Below are positions 42,702 through 52,011 of a stretch of DNA of 64,000 nucleotides, piece by piece. The notes under the pieces are model-generated. The model searched no databases. It worked only from the letters and a program-made list of their open reading frames with translations, and was not told where the DNA came from. Source of the stretch: Pseudorhodoplanes sp. (GTDB taxonomy: Bacteria; Pseudomonadota; Alphaproteobacteria; Rhizobiales; Xanthobacteraceae); the NCBI GenBank assembly GCA_022843165.1, contig JALHOD010000002.1, positions 248,001 through 312,000 on the forward strand. Reading direction: 5' to 3'. How positions within the stretch are numbered: position 1 is the first letter of the stretch; each line of letters starts with the position of its first letter. A program made the translations under genes and the position numbers.

Positions 42702-45249
42702 TCATCGCCTCCCTCACCAGTTCGTCCGCCGCCTCCGCCAGCAGCGTATCGGATGCTTCGCCATAAACCGTTTCACGCCCGATCTCCAGCATGACGGGGA
42801 CGGCAAGCGGCGAGACCTGCTCCAGGCGCTTATGAACGATTCGTCCCCGGATGCGCGAGAGCATTTCGCCGAGCCGCTTGATATCGAGCAGACCGGTCGC
42901 GGCGTCAGCGCGCGCGGTACGCAAAAGAATATGATCCGGCTGGTGCTTGCGCAGCACGTCATAAACCAGATCGGTCGAAATGGTGACCTGTCGCCGGGTC
43001 TTTTCCTTGCCGGGGAACCGCCGCTCGATCAATCCCGCAATCACGGCGCATTGACGGAATGTGCGTTTCATCAGCGCGGTTTCCGCCAGCCACGCTTCCA
43101 GATCGTCGCCGAGCATGTCTTCATCGAACAATTGCGCCAGCGAGACATCGCCACGTTCGATATGCGCCCCGACATCGCCCAATCCCCACACCGCGAGCGC
43201 ATATTCATTGGCGACAAATCCGAGCGGCTGCAATCTCGACCGTTCCAGCCGCCGAGTCAGCAGCATTCCCAAGGTCTGATGCGCCAGCCGGCCTTCGAAG
43301 GGATAGCAAACCAGATAATATTTGCCGCTGCGCGGAAACGTCTCGACCAGCAATTCGCGCGCCCCGGGGACAACAGACTTCCATTTCTGGATATCGAGCC
43401 ATTCCCGGACGGAATCCGGAAGTCCCCGCCATTGCCCGGGGTCGGCCAGCAGCGCCCGCACGCGCGCGGCGAGATAGGTTGAGAGCGGAAATTTCCCGCC
43501 GGCATAGGCCGGCACTTTCGGATCGCTGGCATTGCTGCGCGAGACATAGATCTCGTTCTCGACCATGGCCTCGTAGCGCAGGATTTCACCAGCGAAAACG
43601 AAGGTGTCGCCCAGGCTCAGCATCTCGGCAAAATATTCTTCCACTTCGCCGAGGATGCGTCCGCCGCGTCCGATCATTCCGGTCTGCCCCCCGCTCCTGT
43701 TGCGCGAACGCACCAGCCGGACCTTGAGCATGGTCGATTCTACGATGGTGCCGACATTCATGCGGTATTGCTGCGCGAAACGCGGGTGGGTCACGCGCCA
43801 GCGGCCGGCCTTGTCCTGCTTGATCTTGGCATAGCGCTCATAGGCGCGGAGCGCGTAACCGCCGGTCGCGACGAAATCTACCGCGCCGTCAAAATCGGCA
43901 CGCGTCAGCCCGACATACGGAACGGCGCCTCGCACTTCGGCATATAATTCATCCGCATCGAAGGGCTTGCCGCAGGCCGTTCCCAGAATATGCTGCGCCA
44001 GCACGTCGAGCGCCCCGGTCCGCAGCGGCGGCGTGTCCTGCGCATGTTCCGCTACCGCATCAATGGCGGCGCGGCATTCCAGCGCCTCGAAGCGGTTGGC
44101 GGGAACGAGGATGCCGTGCGACGGCTCGTCCAGCCGGTGATTGGCGCGGCCGATGCGCTGGAGCAGGCGCGAGGCCCCTTTCGGCGCACCGACATTCACA
44201 ACCAGATCGACGTCGCCCCAGTCAACGCCGAGATCGAGCGAGGACGTGCAGACAACTGCGCGCAAACGTCCCCGCACCATGGCCTCCTCGACCTTGCGAC
44301 GTTGCGCAACATCGAGCGATCCGTGGTGCAGAGCGATGCCGAGACTGTCCTCGTTGATGTCCCACAATTCGCGGAAGATCAGTTCCGCCTGGCTGCGAGT
44401 GTTCACGAAGATCAACGTGGTCTTGTGCTTCTTGATCAGGTCGTAGATCGCCGGATAGGCATGCCGCGCGGTGTGGCCTGACCATGGAAAATAGTCGCCG
44501 GGCTCCAGCATGGTGAGGCGCGGCTCGGCACCGCCCGTAGCGACGACCAGATCGGCCAGCGCTTCGCCATCCGGCGGCTGCGACACCAGGTAGCGACACA
44601 GTTCGCGCGGATCGGCGACGGTTGCCGACAGGCCGATGGTCTGAAGCCCGGGCGCGAGCGTAAACAGCCGCGCCAACCCGAGCGAAAGCAGATCACCGCG
44701 CTTGGACGTCACCAGCGAATGCAGTTCGTCGAGGACGACCCGTTTCAGGGTCCCGAACAGAAATGGCGCATCGGCGGATGCCAGCAGAAGCGCGAGCTGT
44801 TCCGGGGTTGTGAGCAGAATGTGGGGCGGATCACGGCGCTGGCGCGTGCGCTTGGAGATTGGCGTGTCGCCCGTGCGGGTCTCGAGCCGGATCGGCAAGC
44901 CCATCTCGGCGACCGGCGTTTCCAGATTGCGCGCGATGTCGACGGCCAGCGCTTTCAGCGGCGAGATGTAAAGCGTGTGCAGGCCGTCGGAGCGGCGGAC
45001 GTCCTTGCCGGTCGAGACGAGTTTGCGGGGCCTCGCGCCACGGTCATGCAACTCCACCAAGGTCGGCAGAAATCCGGCCAGCGTCTTGCCGCCCCCCGTC
45101 GGCGCGATCAGAAGCACCGAGGCGCCGGCGCGGCTACGCGTCAGCAACTCCAGCTGATGCGTGCGCGGCGCCCAGCCGCGCTGCGCAAACCAGCGATGGA
45201 ACACGTCCGGAAGCTCTGGTGCAGACGGCATGCGGTCGAGAGCGGTCAC
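42682..45249 (-). CDS. Ligase-associated DEXH-box helicase (Lhr-type)
   Basis: Superfamily 2 helicase of 855 residues. Motif I is LIAPTGGGKTLAGFLPTLVEL, motif II VLDELHSLV (DExH), motif III GLSATVADPREL, and motifs V/VI lie in VVCTSSLDLGVDWGDVDLVVNV and LLQRIGRANHR. The C-terminal half contains the Lhr-specific winged-helix and fused domains (about 400-855). Together with pdeM, the exonuclease and the ATP-dependent ligase it forms the conserved four-gene repair module. The helicase likely unwinds or clears DNA ends for the nucleases. Confidence 0.95.
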   Translation of the reverse strand: MTALDRMPSAPELPDVFHRWFAQRGWAPRTHQLELLTRSRAGASVLLIAPTGGGKTLAGFLPTLVELHDRGARPRKLVSTGKDVRRSDGLHTLYISPLKALAVDIARNLETPVAEMGLPIRLETRTGDTPISKRTRQRRDPPHILLTTPEQLALLLASADAPFLFGTLKRVVLDELHSLVTSKRGDLLSLGLARLFTLAPGLQTIGLSATVADPRELCRYLVSQPPDGEALADLVVATGGAEPRLTMLEPGDYFPWSGHTARHAYPAIYDLIKKHKTTLIFVNTRSQAELIFRELWDINEDSLGIALHHGSLDVAQRRKVEEAMVRGRLRAVVCTSSLDLGVDWGDVDLVVNVGAPKGASRLLQRIGRANHRLDEPSHGILVPANRFEALECRAAIDAVAEHAQDTPPLRTGALDVLAQHILGTACGKPFDADELYAEVRGAVPYVGLTRADFDGAVDFVATGGYALRAYERYAKIKQDKAGRWRVTHPRFAQQYRMNVGTIVESTMLKVRLVRSRNRSGGQTGMIGRGGRILGEVEEYFAEMLSLGDTFVFAGEILRYEAMVENEIYVSRSNASDPKVPAYAGGKFPLSTYLAARVRALLADPGQWRGLPDSVREWLDIQKWKSVVPGARELLVETFPRSGKYYLVCYPFEGRLAHQTLGMLLTRRLERSRLQPLGFVANEYALAVWGLGDVGAHIERGDVSLAQLFDEDMLGDDLEAWLAETALMKRTFRQCAVIAGLIERRFPGKEKTRRQVTISTDLVYDVLRKHQPDHILLRTARADAATGLLDIKRLGEMLSRIRGRIVHKRLEQVSPLAVPVMLEIGRETVYGEASDTLLAEAADELVREAMSGGGGG

Positions 45250-45258
45250 GGCCGGACG

Positions 45259-46221
45259 TTAGGACGGCGACCGTGGCAAGGTCGAGGCCGATCCCGCGAC
45301 CACGATCAGACCCGGCACCGGAACGCCGTTTTCGGTGCGCGTGGACGCCTGTTCAAGATGGAGAGGCTCGAGTCCGGCCGCGGTCAAAGCGGCGCGGACA
45401 TGATCCGCCCCATGGGCATAGCGCAGCTTGTCGCCCAGGATCACTCCGCCGCCCCCATGCGTTTCCACGGTGAAAGCAAGCAGCCCCTGTCGGTCAAGCG
45501 CACGCATGCAGGCCGATACAACAGGCGCGAGATCGACGGCATAGACAAAGACGTCGGCTGCCACGATCAGATGATGCAGGGCGCCGCCGGCCGCCTCTGC
45601 CGTCAGAAACTGAGCCATCTCCGCCGCCGACAAGCGATCATAGATCACCTTTCGTTTGGCCTCGGCGACCATGCCGGACGACAGATCGACGCCTGTGAGC
45701 CAATCCGCAAATGGCCGGAAGGCCACACCGGCCAGTCCGGTTCCGCAGCCGAGATCGAGCGTCGATCCGAACCGCATCGGACGTCCGCGTGCGGCGCAGA
45801 CCTTTCCCACCGCCGCCCGCAGCAGGGCCGGCGCGCGATAGTCCAGGCCACCCTGCAGCGCCGTGTCGAAAGCCGGCGCATATTGATCGAACAATTCCCG
45901 CAGATAGGCCTCGGGCATTCCGGCGGTTTGCTCGGCGCCCAGCCGCATCAGATGCAGCGAGGCACCCTGCCGGTCTTCGGGATCGCTGGCGCGCGCCTGA
46001 CGATAGGCTGCGACCGCGCCGGCAGGATCGCCGCGCTTTTCGCGCAGGCCGGCGAGCGCGAACCAGGCGGAGGCATAGCCGGGCGCAATCTCCAGTGCCT
46101 GTTCCATCAGGTCCGCGGCAGCCGCCAGATCGCCCTTGGCCTCGCAATCGCGCGCCCATTCAAAACGGCGGTCGGCGATCAGATCGCCGGACGACTGGAA
46201 GCTGGACGAAAGGCCTCGCAA
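45259..46221 (-). CDS. TPR-containing SAM-dependent methyltransferase
   Basis: A 320-residue protein. Residues about 18-90 are two or three TPR helices (RRFEWARDCEAKGDLAAAAD, AWFALAGLREKRGDPAGAVA). After a linker comes a class I methyltransferase with SAM-binding LDLGCGTGLAGVAF and VDLSSGMVAEAKRK. The start is probably TTG at 46221, with GGAG about ten bases upstream. It lies between the helicase/pdeM pair and the exonuclease/ligase pair, 9 bases upstream of the helicase on the same strand. Rhizobial annotations of such proteins are only general; a methyl acceptor in the repair set is possible but not shown. Confidence 0.85.
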   Translation of the reverse strand: MRGLSSSFQSSGDLIADRRFEWARDCEAKGDLAAAADLMEQALEIAPGYASAWFALAGLREKRGDPAGAVAAYRQARASDPEDRQGASLHLMRLGAEQTAGMPEAYLRELFDQYAPAFDTALQGGLDYRAPALLRAAVGKVCAARGRPMRFGSTLDLGCGTGLAGVAFRPFADWLTGVDLSSGMVAEAKRKVIYDRLSAAEMAQFLTAEAAGGALHHLIVAADVFVYAVDLAPVVSACMRALDRQGLLAFTVETHGGGGVILGDKLRYAHGADHVRAALTAAGLEPLHLEQASTRTENGVPVPGLIVVAGSASTLPRSPS

Positions 46222-46258
46222 GGAAACTCTACTCCATATGTCTCGCGGAACCGGATTT

Positions 46259-47323
46259 ATGACATATCTGAAGCCGATGCGAGCGGAAGACCTTCTATTG
46301 CCGACGCCGGCGGGCGTTTGCTGCGAGCGCGGTGGCTTTCATATCGACCCCACGCGGCCGACCGACAAGGCCATAATCACGCACGCCCATTCCGATCACG
46401 CCCGCGCCGGCCACGGCGCCGTGCTGGCGACCCAGGAAACCCTCGACATCATGCGGCTGCGCTACGGACCCGATTTCGCGGGCGCGACCCAGGCAATCCG
46501 CTATGGAGAGACAGTGAAACTGGGCGACGTATCCGTCACGTTTCATCCCGCCGGACACGTGCTGGGTTCCGCGCAGGTCGCCGTCGAAAGCGGCAATCTG
46601 CGGATCGTGGCGTCTGGCGACTACAAGGACGCCGCCGATCCGACCTGCACCTCCTTTGAACTTGTGCCGTGCGACGTCTTCATCACCGAAGCGACCTTCG
46701 GCCTGCCGGTGTTCCGGCATGGCGATCCGGATGCCGAGGTCGGAAAACTCCTGCATTCGGTCCAGCTGTTCTCTGAGCGCGCGCATCTGGTCGGTGCCTA
46801 TTCGCTCGGCAAGGCGCAGCGCGTCATCGCACTGATCCGCAAGGCGGGTTACGACAAGCCGATCTATCTGCATGGCGCGATGGAAAACATCTGCCGCTAT
46901 TACCAGAGCCGCGGCATAGATCTCGGCGATTTGCCGCTGGTGCGCGACCGAAAGAAAGTCGAACTTGTCGGGACCATTACGCTCTGCCCGCCGTCCGCGT
47001 TGAAAGATGTCTGGTCACGGCGCTTTCCTGATCCGGTCGCCTGCTACGCATCGGGCTGGATGCGGGTACGCGCTCGCGCGCGGCAAAGCCAGGTCGAATT
47101 GCCACTGGTCATTTCCGATCACGCCGACTGGAATGGCTTGCGCGCGATTGTGAAGGCGACCGGCGCCAGGGACATCTGGGTCACGCACGGCCAGGAGGAT
47201 GCGCTGGTGCATTGGTGCCAGACCCAAGGGCTGAAGGCGCGCCCGCTCGACATCGTCGGCTACGGCGACGAGGACGAAACTGACGGCACCGCCGACGCCG
47301 GACAGGCCGGGAATCCGGCATGA
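46259..47323 (+). CDS. Ligase-associated exonuclease (metallo-beta-lactamase fold)
   Basis: A 354-residue nuclease of the beta-lactamase/beta-CASP superfamily. The metal motif HxHxDH is in IITHAHSDHARAGHG, with later ligands in PAGHVLGSAQV and VASGDYKD. The C-terminal ISDHADWNG and VWVTHGQED match the family. This is the exonuclease partner of the ATP-dependent ligase, with which it overlaps by four bases (ATGA). The start is uncertain: ATGs at 46238 and 46259 are possible, and 46259 is used because conserved sequence begins MRAEDLLLPTPAG soon after. It is divergent from the methyltransferase gene only 37 bases away. Confidence 0.93.
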   Translation: MTYLKPMRAEDLLLPTPAGVCCERGGFHIDPTRPTDKAIITHAHSDHARAGHGAVLATQETLDIMRLRYGPDFAGATQAIRYGETVKLGDVSVTFHPAGHVLGSAQVAVESGNLRIVASGDYKDAADPTCTSFELVPCDVFITEATFGLPVFRHGDPDAEVGKLLHSVQLFSERAHLVGAYSLGKAQRVIALIRKAGYDKPIYLHGAMENICRYYQSRGIDLGDLPLVRDRKKVELVGTITLCPPSALKDVWSRRFPDPVACYASGWMRVRARARQSQVELPLVISDHADWNGLRAIVKATGARDIWVTHGQEDALVHWCQTQGLKARPLDIVGYGDEDETDGTADAGQAGNPA

Positions 47324-49005
47324 ACCGCTTCGCCGAACTGCTCGACCGCCTGACCTACGAGCCGGGACGCAACAACAAGCTGCGTCTGATGACAAATTAT
47401 TTCGCGAGCACCCCCGACCCCGAACGCGGCTACGCGCTGGCGGCGCTCACCGGCGGGCTGTCTTTCCGATACGCCAAGCCGAATGTGATCCGCTCCCTGA
47501 TTGCGGAACGCACCGATTCCGTGCTGTTCGCGTTGTCGCGAGATTTTGTCGGCGACACCGCCGAGACCGTCGCGCTGATGTGGCCGGCGCCTGAGGCGGA
47601 AAAGCCGAATGCGGTCCCGCATCTGTCGGATGTCGTGACCCTGCTCTCCACCCTCGGAAAGGCACAATTGCCGGTGCAGCTCGCGCGCTGGCTGGACGCC
47701 CTCGACGAGACCGGCCGCTGGGCGCTGCTGAAGCTGGTGATGGGCGCATTGCGCATCGGCGTGTCGGCGCGTCTAGCAAAGACCGCCGCAGCGGCGCTGG
47801 AAGACAAGGACGTCACCGACATCGAGTTGATGTGGCCAAGCCTCACCCCACCTTATCTCGACTTGTTCGCCTGGCTGGAGGGACGCGGAGAAAAGCCGGC
47901 AACGCAGGATCCGGCTCCCTTCCGCCCCGCTATGCTGGCGCAGGCCATCGACGACAGCGATTTCGAAAAGCTCGACGCCACCGATTTCACGGCAGAATGG
48001 AAATGGGACGGCATCCGTGTCCAGGCCTCGGCAGGCATCAATGACAAGGGCACTCGTGTTGCGCGCATGTATTCGCGCACCGGCGAGGAAATTTCAAAGA
48101 GCTTCCCCGATCTGCTGGAGTCGCTGCGCTTCAATGGCTCGATCGACGGCGAATTGCTAATCCTGCGCGACGGGCGCGTGCAACCCTTCAATGTTCTGCA
48201 GCAGCGCCTGAATCGAAAAACGGTCACGACGAAACTGATGTCGGAATTTCCGGCGCATTTGCGCGCTTATGATCTTTTGGTCGACGGCGACGAGGATTTG
48301 CGCGACCTGCCTTTCGAGGCGCGGCGAAAGCGACTGGAGACCTTTGTCGCCCGCCTGAAAGACTCTCGCATCGATATCTCCCCGCTTGTGCCGTTTGACA
48401 CCTGGTCTGAACTGGCCGCCGCGCGCGCCGAGCCGGCATCGGTCGGCTCGGCGGAAGATGCCAGCGCGGTCGAAGGCGTCATGCTCAAGCGGCGCGAGTC
48501 GCCCTATGTGCCGGGCCGTCCGAAAGGGTTGTGGTGGAAGTGGAAGCGCGATCCATTCACCGCCGATGCGGTGCTGATGTATGCACAGCGCGGCAGCGGG
48601 AAACGCTCGTCCTATTATTCCGACTATACCTTCGGGGTCTGGACGGCCGGCGACGAAGGCAACGAACTCGTGCCGGTGGGAAAGGCCTATTTCGGCTTTA
48701 CCGACGAGGAGCTTCTGCAGATCGACCGCTTCGTGCGCCGGCATACCACCAAGCGTTTCGGCCCGGTGCGCGAAGTGGCCCACACACCGGAACAGGGACT
48801 TGTGCTGGAGGTGGCGTTCGAAGGACTGCAGCGCTCGACCCGCCACAAATCAGGCTTGGCCATGCGCTTTCCCCGCATCAGCCGCCTGCGCTGGGACAAG
48901 CCGCCAGGCGAAGCCGACCGGCTGGAGACGCTGGAAAAGATGCTGGAGGGCATTGAAAGAGGGCAGACGAGCCCTTTAATAGCGGAACGGAAATCGCGGA
49001 CCTGA
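47320..49005 (+). CDS. ATP-dependent DNA ligase (ligase-associated repair type)
   Basis: A 561-residue ligase. The N-terminal helical DNA-binding domain (1-200) precedes the nucleotidyltransferase core with adenylated lysine K228 in EWKWDGIRVQ, then RMYSRTGEEIS, GSIDGELLILRDG and EGVMLKRRESPYVPGRPKGLWWKWKRDP (motifs IV-V). A C-terminal OB domain covers about 430-561. Bacteria normally replicate with an NAD-dependent LigA; this enzyme is the accessory kind linked to end repair. It overlaps the exonuclease gene by four bases. Confidence 0.96.
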   Translation: MNRFAELLDRLTYEPGRNNKLRLMTNYFASTPDPERGYALAALTGGLSFRYAKPNVIRSLIAERTDSVLFALSRDFVGDTAETVALMWPAPEAEKPNAVPHLSDVVTLLSTLGKAQLPVQLARWLDALDETGRWALLKLVMGALRIGVSARLAKTAAAALEDKDVTDIELMWPSLTPPYLDLFAWLEGRGEKPATQDPAPFRPAMLAQAIDDSDFEKLDATDFTAEWKWDGIRVQASAGINDKGTRVARMYSRTGEEISKSFPDLLESLRFNGSIDGELLILRDGRVQPFNVLQQRLNRKTVTTKLMSEFPAHLRAYDLLVDGDEDLRDLPFEARRKRLETFVARLKDSRIDISPLVPFDTWSELAAARAEPASVGSAEDASAVEGVMLKRRESPYVPGRPKGLWWKWKRDPFTADAVLMYAQRGSGKRSSYYSDYTFGVWTAGDEGNELVPVGKAYFGFTDEELLQIDRFVRRHTTKRFGPVREVAHTPEQGLVLEVAFEGLQRSTRHKSGLAMRFPRISRLRWDKPPGEADRLETLEKMLEGIERGQTSPLIAERKSRT

Positions 49006-49032
49006 CCCGCGCCAAGACTGAGGATCCGATCG

Positions 49033-49308
49033 ATGTCCAACGAGACCGTGAACCGTTTCTTCGGTGGCGCCCCACTCGCCGTGATTTTCCGTCTTGTGCT
49101 GCTGTCGATCCTGATCGGATTCGTCCTGCATGCCTTCGGTTTCAATCCCTTCAACATTCTCGAAAGCATCCGCAGCCTGATCGAGGCACTCTGGAATATG
49201 GGTTTTGATGCGATCCACTGGCTGTGGCGCTATTTCCTGCTCGGGGCTATTATTGTCATTCCGATCTGGCTGGTCGTGCGCGCGGTAAACGCCCCGCGCG
49301 GCCGGTAG
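49033..49308 (+). CDS. Small two-helix membrane protein (DUF6460-like)
   Basis: A 91-residue protein with N-terminus MSNETVNRFFGGAPLAVIFR, a first helix LVLLSILIGFVLHAFGF, an amphipathic segment FNPFNILESIRSLIEALW and a second helix YFLLGAIIVIPIWLVVRAV. I recall this type in rhizobial genomes as DUF6460; the function is unknown. It follows the ligase by 27 bases and may be co-transcribed, without any sign that it belongs to the repair set. Confidence 0.78.
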   Translation: MSNETVNRFFGGAPLAVIFRLVLLSILIGFVLHAFGFNPFNILESIRSLIEALWNMGFDAIHWLWRYFLLGAIIVIPIWLVVRAVNAPRGR

Positions 49309-49313
49309 CCCGC

Positions 49314-50408
49314 TCACACTGGCCAAGGCTCTGCGGTCATGTCGGCCGCATCGTTGCCGACCAGATCCGCGAGCGTGTTGTGGCGGCCCTTTTCCAGAGC
49401 CTTCAGGATTTCGCGCTTGATCTCGGACACCACACCGAGCCCGTGAAACACCAGACCGGTATAAAGTTGCACCACGCTGGCGCCGGCCTTGATCTTGGTC
49501 AGCGCCGCCGCGCCTGAATCGATGCCGCCGGCACCGATCAGCGGAAAGGCGCCTTCCACACGAACATAGGTCTCGGCCAGAACTCGAGTCGACAGCGCAA
49601 ACAGGGGGCGACCCGACAGTCCACCCTGCTCGATCGCTTTTTCGCGTTCCTTCAGGCTCGGCGGACGGCTGAGCGTAGTGTTGCTGATGATCATCCCGTC
49701 CATGCGGCGCTGCCGCGCCACTCCGACGATATCGTCGAGATCGGCCAGCGACAGATCGGGCGCGATCTTGAGCAGCACCGGGATCGATCCATACCTGGTG
49801 CGCATGCGCTCGCGCGCATCGATCGCCCGCGCCAAAAGATCATCCAGGCTCTTGGCCTGCTGCAGGTCGCGCAGGCCGGGCGTGTTGGGCGAGGATACGT
49901 TGACGGTGATATAGCTGGCCACTGGCGCGAAGGATTCGATCAGACGCACATAATCGGCGATGCGATCAGGCGAATCGCGGTTGGCCCCGACATTTACGCC
50001 TATAATTCCGCCGTCCGCGGCGCGCGCGGCCAGCCGGCTCAGGGCGGCCTTTTCGCCTTCATTGTTGAAACCAAGCCGATTGATGATGGCCTCGTCGGCA
50101 TCGAGCCGGAATATCCGGGGACGCGGATTGCCGGCCTGAGGCCGCGGCGTGACCGTCCCTACCTCCACAAAACCGAAGCCAAGCCGCAACAGGGGGCTCG
50201 GCACCTCGGCGTTCTTGTCAAAACCCGGCGCCACCCCGACCGGGTTGGGGAAATTCAATCCGAAAGCCCGGATTGCGAGCCTGGGATCGTTCGGCGCCGG
50301 CTTCGGCAGGGGAACCAGTTTCAGTCCCTTCAAAGCCAGCCCATGGGCGTCCTCCGGGTCGAGCGCGCTCAGGATCGGCCGGGCAAAACGATCAAAAAGG
50401 CCAATCAC
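49314..50408 (-). CDS. pyrD: Dihydroorotate dehydrogenase (quinone), class 2
   Basis: Membrane-associated flavoenzyme of pyrimidine synthesis, oxidising dihydroorotate with quinone. The 364-residue product starts at GTG 50408 (MIGLFDRFARPILSALDPEDAH), giving the class 2 N-terminal helix that contacts the membrane. CCGGAG lies upstream. The FMN and substrate motifs are GVAPGFDKNAEVP, GFGFVEVGTVTPRPQ, INRLGFNNEG, the serine base in NVSSPNTPGLRDLQ, and LIGAGGIDSGAAALTKI. It is convergent with the small membrane gene. Confidence 0.95.
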   Translation of the reverse strand: MIGLFDRFARPILSALDPEDAHGLALKGLKLVPLPKPAPNDPRLAIRAFGLNFPNPVGVAPGFDKNAEVPSPLLRLGFGFVEVGTVTPRPQAGNPRPRIFRLDADEAIINRLGFNNEGEKAALSRLAARAADGGIIGVNVGANRDSPDRIADYVRLIESFAPVASYITVNVSSPNTPGLRDLQQAKSLDDLLARAIDARERMRTRYGSIPVLLKIAPDLSLADLDDIVGVARQRRMDGMIISNTTLSRPPSLKEREKAIEQGGLSGRPLFALSTRVLAETYVRVEGAFPLIGAGGIDSGAAALTKIKAGASVVQLYTGLVFHGLGVVSEIKREILKALEKGRHNTLADLVGNDAADMTAEPWPV

Positions 50409-50517
50409 GGCGCGAAACTCCGGTTCGGAACGGGAGCGGACCCTATCGGCGGTCCCCGCCCGGTTCAAGAAAATGCGGCATCAAGACCGCTGGACAGACT
50501 CACGCGAAGGCACTAAT

Positions 50518-50528
50518 TCCTAGTAGGA
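50518..50528. promoter_or_regulatory. Small palindrome upstream of the LexA-like regulator
   Basis: TCCTA G TAGGA is a perfect odd palindrome about 60 bases before the regulator start, and it lies in the divergent region shared with pyrD. It could be the regulator's own operator. Its short arms make chance possible. Confidence 0.3.
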
Positions 50529-50589
50529 TCATAGTCATAGTCAGGGCGACCGCCGGTGCTGCCACCGGCTTCCTGGCCGGAGATCCTAT

Positions 50590-51234
50590 ATGAGCCGCGC
50601 TCCCATGCTGACCCATTCCCAGATCTGGACCGCCATCGACCGCCTGGCCGAGCGTGCCGGTCTTTCGTCCTCTGGCCTCGCCAAAAAGGCCGGCCTCGAT
50701 CCCACCACCTATAACAAATCCAAGCGAATCACGCCCGACGGCCGGCCGCGTTGGCCGTCCACGGAATCGGTGGCCAAATCGCTGGCGGCAACCGGCACCA
50801 GCATCGAAACCTTTATCGCGCTGATCAACGAGAAAGCCAGGCCGATCATGCAGGGCGTGCCGCTGATCGGTTTTGCCGAAGCCGGCACCGGCGGCTATTT
50901 CGACGATGGCGGCTTCCCGGTCGGCAAAGGCTGGGAAGAAATTTCCTTTCCGGCGGTGAACGACGAACACGCCTATGCGCTGGAAATTTCCGGCGATTCG
51001 ATGCTGCCGGCCTACCGCAAGGGAGACATCATCGTCGTCTCTCCGGCCGCTCCGGTGCGCAAGGGCGACCGCGTCGTGGTCAAGACCAAGAAGGGTGAAG
51101 TGTTGGTCAAGCAACTGGCCCGCAAGAATGCGAAGCAGATCGAACTGCAATCGCTCAATTCCAGTCACGCCGACCGCACGCTGGCGATGGCCGACGTTCT
51201 CTGGGTCGCCCGCATCGTTTGGGCCAGTCAGTAA
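50590..51234 (+). CDS. LexA/CI-like self-cleaving transcription regulator (S24 peptidase)
   Basis: A 214-residue repressor. Residues 8-70 form a helix-turn-helix (LTHSQIWTAIDRLAERAGLS, LAKKAGLDPTTYNKSKR). The C-terminal S24 domain has a serine nucleophile S137 in ISGDSMLPAYRKGD and a general-base lysine K174 in VLVKQL, a spacing of 37 as in LexA. A probable cleavage bond is A98-G99 in FAEAGTGGY. Phage-type CI and cellular LexA-like regulators share this fold. No phage genes are near, so it is probably a stable chromosomal regulator. Its targets are unknown. Confidence 0.9.
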   Translation: MSRAPMLTHSQIWTAIDRLAERAGLSSSGLAKKAGLDPTTYNKSKRITPDGRPRWPSTESVAKSLAATGTSIETFIALINEKARPIMQGVPLIGFAEAGTGGYFDDGGFPVGKGWEEISFPAVNDEHAYALEISGDSMLPAYRKGDIIVVSPAAPVRKGDRVVVKTKKGEVLVKQLARKNAKQIELQSLNSSHADRTLAMADVLWVARIVWASQ

Positions 51235-51238
51235 TTCT

Positions 51239-51991
51239 TCACGGCTGATAGAGCAGCCAGGCGCCGCGCGCGAGATAGACCACGCTGATGGCGAGGATGA
51301 TCCAGCGCGTCCATTGCCGGAATCCGACATCGGTCAGCCGCTCCAGCACGTATGGCGCTAGCGACGTGCCGATAATGGCCAGTCCGATGGCGGGTGCGTG
51401 CGCCCAGAGCGGGACGACGTCCAAGGCTCCGGCCAGCGATCCGAAATAGATCAGACGCAGAAGATGCGCGAAGGTCTGCGTGACGGCCTTGGTCGCGACC
51501 GTAGTCTTGCGGTCGAGCATGCTCCTCTGGAAAAAAATATCGAGGAATTGCCCTCCGACACCGGCCACAAGTTGAACAAGTGTGGTGAGGACGCCGCAGA
51601 TGAACGGCACGCCGCGCCATTCGATATTGGGCCGGGCAGACGCCGGCAAGACTTCGACCAGAAATGGAATGGTACCCAGCGCGAGATAGACCATGGCCTT
51701 GTCGGGCACGAAGGCAATCGCACGCATGGCCAGAAACGCCAGAAAAGCGCCGACGACATACAGCCAGAAAATCGACCAGCGCACGAAACGCCACCACAGC
51801 ACGGCGCGCCAGGCATTGGCGGCAAGCTGGATGGTGGAGAACAGCACCATGCCGGCCACAACGTCGAAAAACAGCAGCAGCACGCCGAGCAGGATCATGC
51901 CGCCGGCCATTCCGAAAATCCCGGACAGGAAGGACGTGCCGACAATCGTGACCGCGATCAGGGCCAGCGATCCCAGCGTCATCGAGCCCAT
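51239..51991 (-). CDS. TauE/SafE-like membrane protein
   Basis: A 250-residue polytopic protein (about eight helices) with the family-type repeats FLSGIFGMAGGMILLGVLLLFF and LVQLVAGVGGQFLDIFFQRS. The second repeat has lost the usual GIGGG, reading GVGGQ. The ATG at 51991 is chosen; it lies 21 bases downstream of the end of lysK on the same strand, so both are probably one transcript. Substrate unknown; it need not be sulfite. Confidence 0.83.
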   Translation of the reverse strand: MGSMTLGSLALIAVTIVGTSFLSGIFGMAGGMILLGVLLLFFDVVAGMVLFSTIQLAANAWRAVLWWRFVRWSIFWLYVVGAFLAFLAMRAIAFVPDKAMVYLALGTIPFLVEVLPASARPNIEWRGVPFICGVLTTLVQLVAGVGGQFLDIFFQRSMLDRKTTVATKAVTQTFAHLLRLIYFGSLAGALDVVPLWAHAPAIGLAIIGTSLAPYVLERLTDVGFRQWTRWIILAISVVYLARGAWLLYQP

Positions 51992-52011
51992 GCGATCAAA
52001 AGTCCCTGCAA

